Positions 19,157-25,692 of a stretch of DNA of 64,000 nucleotides are shown piece after piece. Positions within the stretch are counted from its first letter, which is position 1, and each line of letters opens with the position of its first letter. Below the pieces are notes generated by a model, which saw nothing but the letters and a program-made list of their open reading frames with translations, had not been told where the DNA came from and did not search any database. This DNA comes from Thalassococcus profundi (GTDB lineage Bacteria; Pseudomonadota; Alphaproteobacteria; Rhodobacterales; Rhodobacteraceae): positions 311,159 through 375,158 of the forward strand of contig NZ_QPMK01000003.1 of assembly GCF_003344785.1 (NCBI RefSeq), given 5' to 3'. The translations under genes were made by a program, and so were the position numbers.

Positions 19157-19179
19157 TGGCAAGAACAGGGGGATTCGAA
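19157..19179 (-). other. tRNA 3'-end fragment (T-loop to CCA)
   Basis: On the - strand the sequence TTCGAATCCCCC-TGTTCTT-G-CCA reads as a T-loop, T-stem 3' half, seven-base acceptor 3' strand, discriminator G and CCA. No matching 5' acceptor, D-arm or anticodon arm lies within 80 bases upstream on that strand, so it is a fragment and not a working tRNA. It abuts attachment sequence B. Integrases commonly use tRNA 3' ends, so it marks a probable insertion target or its duplicate. Confidence 0.55.
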
Positions 19180-19190
19180 CCTCGAGTACG

Positions 19191-19322
19191 GTGATGGATG
19201 GTGCCGGTCGGTCCTGAGATGCCTTGTTTCATTGGCCGAAACGGGCGTGGATGAAAACTGTTGCATTGGCTGTTGCACTGCGGCTCTCGTCTCCAACTTG
19301 GATCAAACTTGAACGATAGCAC
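19191..19322 (-). repeat. Attachment-like sequence B (integrase site remnant)
   Basis: Related to sequence A at 7567-7700, in the same orientation. Read on the - strand: GTGCAACAGCCAATGCAACAG, TTTCGGCCAATG, AAACAAGGCATCTCAGGA, CACCATCCATCACCG, then a tRNA 3' fragment. The region 18998-19374 has no gene; apart from this sequence and the tRNA fragment I see nothing in it. The order arm repeats, AAACAAGG motif and target sequence is the same as at the dusA junction, where the target is dusA. Confidence 0.5.
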
Positions 19323-19374
19323 ATAGCTGCCGTGTCCAGTCCGGCCGGCAGTCTTCTGCCAGCCGGTGGTCATC

Positions 19375-19848
19375 TCAATTCAGCCTCTCGGCGACCAACG
19401 CACGTGTGCGCTTCAAGGTAGACAGCAGTGCGGCCTTGTAACCTTGCTCGCTGTCGAACTGCGCCTGTTCGGCCTCTTCTGCGGGGCCACCGGGCGCTTT
19501 GTCGCGCAGCCCGAGGTAGCAGTAGAAGCGCAGGTGCAGCGCGCCGGTTTCGTCCTCGATGATCTCGTTGACGATTGCCCCCTCGCGCGGGCCGGTGGCC
19601 TGGAAAAAGGTCACCTTGCGGCCGGGCTCGAAGGTGATGATCTCGCGCAGGTCCGTGCCGCCGATGGTGGCGTCGCGGACGAAGTGGGTCGGGCTTTCCT
19701 CGGTGACGTCGCAGCGGGTGCAGAGGCCGGGCGGCAGGAACTCACGCGCATCGCGCGCCTTCAGCTCCAGCCCGGCCCAGACCTGCTCGCGGGTCAGCGG
19801 AGCTTCGCCTCCGGGGTTCACCGGGACGGTGGCGGTCGAATAGATCAT
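19375..19848 (-). CDS. SRPBCC (START-like) family protein, AtaL-like
   Basis: 157 residues with an SRPBCC helix-grip pattern: N-terminal strand (MIYSTATVPVNP), LTREQVWAGLELKARDAREF helix, strands HFVRDATIGGTDLREIITFE and GRKVTFFQAT, and a long C-terminal helix (GYKAALLSTLKRTRALVAER). The arrangement with the LTREQVW...LKARDA segment recalls the AtaL/DUF1857-like group. Such proteins bind hydrophobic ligands. It is downstream of an NmrA-like gene fragment on the same strand, spaced by 60 bases, so they formed a small operon. Function unknown. Confidence 0.75.
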   Translation of the reverse strand: MIYSTATVPVNPGGEAPLTREQVWAGLELKARDAREFLPPGLCTRCDVTEESPTHFVRDATIGGTDLREIITFEPGRKVTFFQATGPREGAIVNEIIEDETGALHLRFYCYLGLRDKAPGGPAEEAEQAQFDSEQGYKAALLSTLKRTRALVAERLN

Positions 19849-19908
19849 AGCGGATGTCCTTTGATGTGGTGGGGGCGTCGTGCCCCCTTTGAAGGGTCGG
19901 ACGCGAGG

Positions 19909-20625
19909 TCAGCCCACGATCTGGGCAGCGTAGTCGCGGTAGCTGCGCAACGGCCGGCCCAGCAGGGTTTCCAGCCGGTCGACGTCGCCCGCCTCGGGCA
20001 CCATGCCGTCGGTGACGAAGCGCTCGGCCATCACCCGCATGTCGAGCGCCATCCAGGACGGCATGAACTGGCGCAGGCTCTGTTCGAACCCGGCGAAATC
20101 CTCCCCCGGATAGGTGATCTCGCGGCCCAACACCTCGGACCAGACGGCTGCCACATCCGGCCCAGTGAGCGTATCCGGGCCCACGAGATTGATCCGGGTC
20201 AGCGGCAGCGGCCCGTCCGCCGTTTCGCGCCGGATCAGTTCGAGGGCTGCGATCTCTGCGATGTCGCGGGCGTCGATCATGGCGATGCCCCGAGTCCCGA
20301 TCGGCATCGGGTAGATGCCGTAGCCGGCAATCGCATCCTTGATCGTGATCTCGTTGTCCATGAAGTAGGCGGGCCGCAGGATGGTGGCTTTAAGCCCCAT
20401 CTGTTCGATCATCCGCTCGACCCCGAACTTGCCCGCGAAATGCGGCACGTTCACGTAGAGGTCGCTGTGGATGACCGAGAGATATACGATCCGTTCGATC
20501 CCCACTTCGCGGGCGACATCGAGGGCCAGGAGCGCCTGGGTGAACTCATCGGCGACGACACCGTTCAGCAGAAAGAGCGTGGAGACGCCCGAGAAGGCCG
20601 TCCGCAGGGATCCGATCCGGATCGT
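19909..20625 (-). pseudogene. NmrA-like NAD(P)-binding protein, N-terminally truncated
   Basis: About 235 residues of an atypical SDR/NmrA protein: GVSTLFLLNGVVADEFTQAL, GIERIVYLSVIHSD, GLKATILRPAYFMDN, AMIDARDIAEIAALELI, INLVGPDTLTGPDVAAVW. The usual N-terminal Rossmann start with a GATG-type dinucleotide motif is missing; upstream of about 20625 the frame is Arg-rich and unrelated. An open frame continues to an ATG at 20676, so a product could be made, but without the cofactor motif it is unlikely to work. The break coincides with the left edge of the island that carries kfrA and the type I restriction system. Confidence 0.75.
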
Positions 20626-20671
20626 CAGGAGAAATCGGCAACGACTTCTGGTTCGGGGGTGATGTCGGCGG

Positions 20672-20705
20672 CGCATCCGGATCGCAATCTTTCGGTCCGG
20701 ATGCG
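20672..20705 (-). terminator. Ten-base inverted repeat after kfrA
   Basis: CGCATCCGGA and its exact inverse TCCGGATGCG are separated by 14 bases, 24 bases beyond the kfrA stop. It could act as a transcription end, but no T-run follows on the - strand. Since it also sits at the island edge, a recombination role is possible. Confidence 0.35.
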
Positions 20706-20728
20706 TCGGAACTGTTTCATAGCCGGGC

Positions 20729-21394
20729 TCACTCCGCGGCTATGGGCTCGGGGTCGTCGGGCTTCTTCTTGCCGGCCTTGCCCTTGGAAAACATGTCCAG
20801 CTGTGCGTCGTCCTCTGTCTCGGGAGGCGTGTCGGTGTTGTTCTCTGTCGGCCCCTCCGGCGCACGGGGCAATTTCTGCCGCCTTACCCGGCTCACGATG
20901 TCCTTTTCGCGCTCCATCAGACGCCCATCCAGACGCGCGATTTCGAGTTGCGCATCGTGCAGGAGGGCCCGAGCTTCGTCGAGCCTCATTTCCAGGTCTT
21001 GGACCCGCATCTCAGCGCCGTCCCGCTCGTCTTCGACCAGCGCGCAATTCGCGAGCGCCTCGTCGACTTCGCTTTTCAGGCGCTCGATTTCAGTGGCATG
21101 AGCCCGACGGTCCGATGCTGCGATCTCGTCGGCGAGTTCCCAGGACATCTGCCACATGGCGGCTGCGGCGTCGCGAAAATCCTCGGGCATCTCGGGTGCG
21201 GCCCGCGCTGCCTGTTCCTTCGCCGCGATCTCTGCAGTGACTTGTTTGACCTTGGGGGCGATGTCGCGAAATGATCCGCCTCCGAGGATGTCGCGCACTG
21301 CCTGGTTCGTGACCGGCTTGCCGTTGGCGGTCAGCTTTTGGATTGCGTCGCGAACCTGCTTGTCCAGCGACATGTTGTTTTTCTTCTGGGCCAT
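20729..21394 (-). CDS. kfrA: KfrA-like coiled-coil DNA-binding protein
   Basis: 221 residues. The N-terminal ~70 residues match the KfrA_N DNA-binding domain (DKQVRDAIQKLTANGKPVTN, QAVRDILGGGSFRDIAPKVK), followed by a long heptad-like coiled coil rich in Glu, Arg and Leu (HATEIERLKSEVDEALA, MRVQDLEMRLDEARALL) and a polar tail. KfrA proteins of plasmids repress their own promoter and form alpha-helical filaments that aid segregation. ATG at 21394 sits at the conserved MAQKKNNMSLDKQ. A palindromic site lies just upstream (21412-21442), in line with autorepression. Its presence suggests the island derives from a plasmid or ICE. Confidence 0.78.
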   Translation of the reverse strand: MAQKKNNMSLDKQVRDAIQKLTANGKPVTNQAVRDILGGGSFRDIAPKVKQVTAEIAAKEQAARAAPEMPEDFRDAAAAMWQMSWELADEIAASDRRAHATEIERLKSEVDEALANCALVEDERDGAEMRVQDLEMRLDEARALLHDAQLEIARLDGRLMEREKDIVSRVRRQKLPRAPEGPTENNTDTPPETEDDAQLDMFSKGKAGKKKPDDPEPIAAE

Positions 21395-21411
21395 GTCCGG
21401 CTCCCATTTTC

Positions 21412-21442
21412 GGTAATGGTAAGCGCCGGTAATACCGTTACC
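21412..21442 (-). promoter_or_regulatory. Palindromic operator upstream of kfrA
   Basis: GGTAATGGTA (21412-21421) and TACCGTTACC (21433-21442) form an inverted repeat with one mismatch, with a further GGTAATACC between them. It begins 18 bases before the kfrA ATG, the position expected for an autorepression site of a KfrA-type protein. Assignment to KfrA is inferred. Confidence 0.5.
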
Positions 21443-21449
21443 TCGCGCT

Positions 21450-21468
21450 ACCACCCCGACGGGGTGGT
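21450..21468. terminator. GC-rich hairpin upstream of kfrA
   Basis: ACCACCCC-GAC-GGGGTGGT is a perfect eight-base stem with a three-base loop, between the HNH fragment and the kfrA operator. It may end transcription coming from the restriction operon, or be part of the kfrA control region. There is no T-run. Confidence 0.35.
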
Positions 21469-21530
21469 GCTGAGAAGATGGTTCTTTTGAGATAGGCAAA
21501 AAAACTGCGGAGGGAAAATCGGCGAGAAAT

Positions 21531-21770
21531 CTACGCTCCGCCGATGACAGATGGGCGGGCCTGCAGATTGGCCAGATCCGCGCCTGTCGCAGCAACCCCT
21601 TCGTGAAAGCGCCGGAACTCTGCGTCGGTCACGTCGGCGCTGACCGAGACGGAGCCGGCCCCGTCAATCGACAGAAGGCCAGCGTCGAAAAGACGGTGGA
21701 TGTCAGCGCGCAGGATCATGCCGTTTGCTGGGTCAGCCGTGAGCGGTGCGCTCCGGTATTGCGTCGTCAT
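21531..21770 (-). pseudogene. HNH endonuclease C-terminal remnant
   Basis: About 79 residues from MTTQYRSAPLTADPANGMIL. The stretch NGMILRADIHRLFDAGLLSI is the second half of an HNH_2-type domain, with the Asn and last His (ADIHRLFD) kept, followed by strand-like VSVSADVTDAEFRRFHEG. The first His-containing part of the motif and the rest of the protein are missing. Probably a relic of a restriction-type gene next to the type I system. It lies between DUF932 and kfrA on the same strand. Confidence 0.55.
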
Positions 21771-21839
21771 TCTTCCAAAGGTTCCTGTTGCGTGCGTTGG
21801 CATGGCGCTTTGCGAGCCTCGCGGCAGTTGGAGCACTCT

Positions 21840-22823
21840 TCAGGAAGGCTTCAACACTTCGAGGAGCTGGTCCACTTCACGCTGCATTCTTTGCCTCTCC
21901 AAGGCGTCATTTCGCCCAGTTGCGACGAAGCTCATGGCTTGCATGATCTCGAAGGCGTTTCTGGCCGGCACCGCCGAGCCGGGGACCGGGTCCCGCTGCC
22001 GCATGGGCTTTTCTGAGGCCTCACCCGGGGCGAAGGGATCATCAAACTCGGCGTCACGACCGGTGCGGCAGATGTATAGGATCCGCGCAGCGGCCTTCTT
22101 TCCCCATGTCTTGGCGACCGGGCCGTCCACCCAAGAGATCAGTGCTTTCTCCTCTACTTGGACCTCATGAAGCCGCAGTCGTCTTCTTCTGTCGGCGTCG
22201 GCTGTCTTGAAGGCCCGCTCGATGCGGTCTGGGATCTCTTCAAGAGCGAGTGATCCATCGTGGCGTTCGCGGATCTGGATCATGGTCTTGCCGATGATCA
22301 GACCGTTTGCACAGACGAAACGCAGCCAGCCGAACACGATGACCAGTCGGGACGACCCATCGACTGAGTTGAAGCATTCGAGACGCAGTGCAGTCTGCTG
22401 CCCTGTGGCCTCCTGCATCGCGAAGCGCTCGGGTAGGACGAGCCGCAAGTTCATCCATTCGCCCAATTCGGAGAGACCCAATTCAGGACGGACCTCTTCC
22501 GGCTTCACGCCGCAGCGTTTGAGGCCCTCGAAGCAGAGGTCCGCAACCTCGCTGTGTGATGCCAGCGAATAAGACGGAGATACCGTGCCGATCGGGATCG
22601 CCTGCTCGGTTTGCGTGACAGGCTTGCGCACAACCATCCGCAGATGTTGGTTTTCCGGGGCATCAGGCTCAAGCCGGAAGGGTGCGAGTTCGAAACCGGG
22701 GATCATCGCCTTCAACCGGTTCCATGGTCCCCGGTAGTAGGACACATCCCGCGCCCGCCAGCGATGTTGCTCGGGCGTCAAGTCCACGGTCTCTTCAGGC
22801 CATGTCCAATTACCGTCCTTCAT
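21840..22823 (-). CDS. DUF932-family protein coupled to hsdS
   Basis: 327 residues with the look of DUF932 (phage/plasmid-like) proteins: VRKPVTQTEQAIPIGTVSPSY near residue 70, a central VFGWLRFVCANGLIIGKTMI (the CxNGL-type block characteristic of the family), and a C-terminal helical part. The biochemical role of this family is not established. Its ATG overlaps the hsdS stop (ATGA), so it is translationally coupled to the type I system and is its last gene. That suggests an accessory, inhibitor or regulator of restriction, or an anti-silencing function; this is inference from position only. Confidence 0.75.
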   Translation of the reverse strand: MKDGNWTWPEETVDLTPEQHRWRARDVSYYRGPWNRLKAMIPGFELAPFRLEPDAPENQHLRMVVRKPVTQTEQAIPIGTVSPSYSLASHSEVADLCFEGLKRCGVKPEEVRPELGLSELGEWMNLRLVLPERFAMQEATGQQTALRLECFNSVDGSSRLVIVFGWLRFVCANGLIIGKTMIQIRERHDGSLALEEIPDRIERAFKTADADRRRRLRLHEVQVEEKALISWVDGPVAKTWGKKAAARILYICRTGRDAEFDDPFAPGEASEKPMRQRDPVPGSAVPARNAFEIMQAMSFVATGRNDALERQRMQREVDQLLEVLKPS

Positions 22824-24190
22824 GCTGTCTTCCTCCGGCCTCGCGTCGCCTTCGGAGCGGCGGCGCGGGCTTCGCGGATGCGGGTGAGGAGGGCTTCGGC
22901 GGGTTCGTCGTCGGGGTCCTGGGGGACGAGCTCTCCGCGGAAGGCCTTGGCCAGAAGGCGCTCGTCAAGCCGGTCGAGGAGATGGGCGGCGCGGGTGGCC
23001 TCCTCGGTCATGCGGTCGATGCGGTCGAAGGCGGCTTCGATGCGGCGGACGATTTCTGTCTGTTCGTCCTCTGGCGGATGCGGGATGTGGAAATCCGCGA
23101 GTCCCTTCTTGCCGATGTGCTGAATGTTGATCCCTTGGGTGTTCGAAACGAACCCTTCAGCCAGAGCTGTCGCGTAGAAATACCAGTAGAGATACTCGGA
23201 CGAACAGTGCTTGGGTTTCACGCGCAGAACCGTGTTCTGAAAGCAGCAATCTTCGATTTCACCATGCCAGATGGCCGGCTTCCCAACTTCCTTGGCGCTT
23301 CCAGATCCTTCATTAAGGAGGACATCCCCGGGCTCGAGGTGGAACCGCGCGAAGTCGGCAGCATCGAAATTCATTTCAAGAACGTCCGAGGTGTCTATAC
23401 CCCGCCACGTGATGTTCGCAGCCCGGATATACGGCCGCATGAAGGGACCGCTGTGGTTCTTCGGTGACCTTTGCCGCCCGAGTGAGACATCGCCGACATC
23501 TCTCACTTGTCGCCATTTCCACCCCTCAGGAATCGGCCAGTAGTAGTCATAGTTCGGCGGTTCGACACTAAACTCAGAGTGGCCCGTAAGGACGCCATTG
23601 AAGGCGCTCCGCAGGGTCGCCTGCTTGGCGCGGGTGGCGAGTTTGGTGGTGCGGGCGAGGTGGTCGCGCGCGGCGGCCGAGCGCGCCGAGAGCCGGTCCA
23701 GCTTCGCCACGATCCGCCTCTGCTCGGGGAGTGGGGGGACGGGCACTGAGACGCTTTCGATTTCAGACGCACTGACGTTTTGAACGCCAATCCCTTTGCC
23801 TTTTTCCGAGTATTCGCGCTCGGTCAAGGCCAAGGCTCTCAATGCGAAGTCTTTCAAGTCCTGCTCTGCGACGTCGAACTCGACCAGTCCAGTGCGTTGG
23901 TTTTGAAGTGCCGGCTCATCGTTCTGATAAATCGAAGGTTCGCCGAGTGACCCACTCATTCCGAGAAGAATATCGCCATTCTTGACGAGGAAACGCTCAT
24001 AGGCTTCACGAAACTCCGTAGGCAAATACTTGCACTTCGAGAGGTCTACGAGGTCCCCGGTTAATTCCGTTTGGCGAACAAGCGGAATGCCTTCGTCTCG
24101 AAAATCTTTACTCTTGAAGGCAAAGCCGTTTCGGATGCGAAGGATGTCGCCAAGTTTTGCGGCCTCCCAGCCTTGCGGTAGATCACTCAT
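22820..24190 (-). CDS. hsdS: Type I restriction-modification specificity subunit HsdS
   Basis: 456 residues with two target recognition domains. TRD1 covers about residues 1-150 (starts MSDLPQGWEAAKLGDI), then the first conserved spacer PPLPEQRRIVAKLDRLSA with a helical segment; TRD2 about 210-375 (starts IPEGWKWRQVRDVGDV), then the second spacer PPEDEQTEIVRRIEAAFDRI. The two TRDs bind the halves of a bipartite DNA site that cannot be predicted from sequence alone. The TRD1 DNA (about 23.8-24.15 kb) is visibly richer in A and T than its surroundings, as is common for swapped TRDs. Start overlaps the hsdM stop by ATGA. Confidence 0.93.
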   Translation of the reverse strand: MSDLPQGWEAAKLGDILRIRNGFAFKSKDFRDEGIPLVRQTELTGDLVDLSKCKYLPTEFREAYERFLVKNGDILLGMSGSLGEPSIYQNDEPALQNQRTGLVEFDVAEQDLKDFALRALALTEREYSEKGKGIGVQNVSASEIESVSVPVPPLPEQRRIVAKLDRLSARSAAARDHLARTTKLATRAKQATLRSAFNGVLTGHSEFSVEPPNYDYYWPIPEGWKWRQVRDVGDVSLGRQRSPKNHSGPFMRPYIRAANITWRGIDTSDVLEMNFDAADFARFHLEPGDVLLNEGSGSAKEVGKPAIWHGEIEDCCFQNTVLRVKPKHCSSEYLYWYFYATALAEGFVSNTQGINIQHIGKKGLADFHIPHPPEDEQTEIVRRIEAAFDRIDRMTEEATRAAHLLDRLDERLLAKAFRGELVPQDPDDEPAEALLTRIREARAAAPKATRGRRKTA

Positions 24191-25692
24191 TCCGCCGCCA
24201 CCGCCGCCGGTGCTGCGCCCTCTTCCTCGCCTTCCAGTTCCAACACCAGTGCTTCGATCTCGCGCGTGGCTTCGCGCAGGTGGCCGAGGATCGCCGCCGT
24301 GATGTCGTCGGGATCGGTCAGGCCGTCCTCGGCTTCTTCCTCACCATCGCGCAGCCAGGAGATGTCGAGGTTGTCGCCACGCTTCTCGATATCCTCGCGG
24401 GAAAAGCGACGGAAGCGGCCTTCCTCGCCCTGATCCTGCCGTTCGGCGCGACCATTGGGATCGTCGCCAAAGGCCGCCTCGAAATCGGCGAAGTCCTCGG
24501 CCCGCAGAGGCCGTGTCTTGCCGTAGGAGGGCGCGCCTGCGCGCATGTCGTAGACCCAGACGGCCTCCGTCCAGCCGCTCTCGCTCCGGTCGGCGTTGCG
24601 GGTGAAAAAGATGACGTTGGTCTTCACCCCCTGGGCGTAGAAGATGCCGGTGGGCAGGCGCAGGATGGTGTGCAGGTCGCACCAGTTCATCAGCATCTGG
24701 CGCAGGGCGCGGCCGGTGCCGTCCTCGAAGAGCACGTTGTCGGGCACGACCACGGCGGCGCGGCCCCCGGGCACGAGGCCGCGGATGATGTGCTCGACGA
24801 AGGCCAGCTGTTTATTCGAGGTGCCGGCGGTGGTCGAGAAGTCGCTCCGCTGCGGTCGCCCGCCGCCTTTCTTGGTGCCGAAGGGCGGGTTGGACAGGAT
24901 GAGGTCGGCCTTGGGCAGGTGGCTGCCCTCGTCGGTCAGGGTGTCCATGGACTGCGCGTCGCCCTCGATGCCGTGCAGCATGATGTTCATCAGGCAGAGG
25001 CGGTGCGTGTCGGGGACGAGCTCCGAGAGGGTGTAGCAGTCGCGGATCTGCTTCTCGGCGGCGCCTTCGGCCAGGCCGTAGAGTTCGTTGTTTTCCTCGT
25101 AGATGCGCCGATGGGCAGCGACGATGAAGCCGCCGGTCCCGGCCGCCGGGTCCTGAATGCGCTCGCCCAGCTGGGGCTTCGTCAGCCGGACGATGCTGTC
25201 GATCAGGGGGCGCGGCGTGAAGTATTGCCCGGCGCCGGACTTCTTGTCCTCGGCGTTCTTCTGGAGGAGGCCCTCGTAGAGGTCGCCCAGGCCCTCCTCG
25301 CGCGCATCGAACCAGTCGAGGTCCTCGATGGCGGTGGTCAGGCTCTTGAGGTTGGCGGGCTTGCGCAGGCGGGTCTGGGCGTTCTCGAAGATGGCAAGAA
25401 CCAGCTTGTCCTTGGCGGGCTTAGGTTTGCCCTCGGCATCGCGCTCCTCAGGGTCGCCGAGCGAGGTCAGGAGGTGCTTGTAGTGGGTGAGCTGGTCCAG
25501 TCCCTCACGCCGCGCCAGCGTGTCCCAGCGGTATTCCTCGGGGATGCGACGTTCCTGCCCGGTCTCGGCCATCATCTTGAGGAAGAGGAGGAAGGTCAGT
25601 TCGGTGACGTATTCGGAGTAGGTCACGCCGTCGTCGCGGAGGACGTCACAGAGTTTCCAGAGCTTGGCGACGATGTCCTGCGTGGCACTCAT
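24187..25692 (-). CDS. hsdM: Type I restriction-modification methyltransferase subunit HsdM
   Basis: 501 residues. N-terminal helical HsdM_N domain (ATQDIVAKLWKLCDVLRDDG), then the N6-adenine methyltransferase core with motif I DPAAGTGGFIVAAHRRI and motif IV LSNPPFGTKK. The family segment SGAGQYFTPRPLIDSIV precedes motif I. HsdM methylates the recognition site in complex with HsdS, and with HsdR forms the restriction complex. The ATG at 25692 overlaps the hsdR stop (ATGA); a start five codons upstream would lie inside hsdR. The C-terminus is Ala/Glu-rich. Confidence 0.95.
   Translation of the reverse strand: MSATQDIVAKLWKLCDVLRDDGVTYSEYVTELTFLLFLKMMAETGQERRIPEEYRWDTLARREGLDQLTHYKHLLTSLGDPEERDAEGKPKPAKDKLVLAIFENAQTRLRKPANLKSLTTAIEDLDWFDAREEGLGDLYEGLLQKNAEDKKSGAGQYFTPRPLIDSIVRLTKPQLGERIQDPAAGTGGFIVAAHRRIYEENNELYGLAEGAAEKQIRDCYTLSELVPDTHRLCLMNIMLHGIEGDAQSMDTLTDEGSHLPKADLILSNPPFGTKKGGGRPQRSDFSTTAGTSNKQLAFVEHIIRGLVPGGRAAVVVPDNVLFEDGTGRALRQMLMNWCDLHTILRLPTGIFYAQGVKTNVIFFTRNADRSESGWTEAVWVYDMRAGAPSYGKTRPLRAEDFADFEAAFGDDPNGRAERQDQGEEGRFRRFSREDIEKRGDNLDISWLRDGEEEAEDGLTDPDDITAAILGHLREATREIEALVLELEGEEEGAAPAAVAAE

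Noticed and set aside
19110..19190. Complete tRNA gene
   Set aside because: Only the T-loop to CCA end is present; no acceptor 5' strand, D-arm or anticodon arm lies upstream on the - strand.
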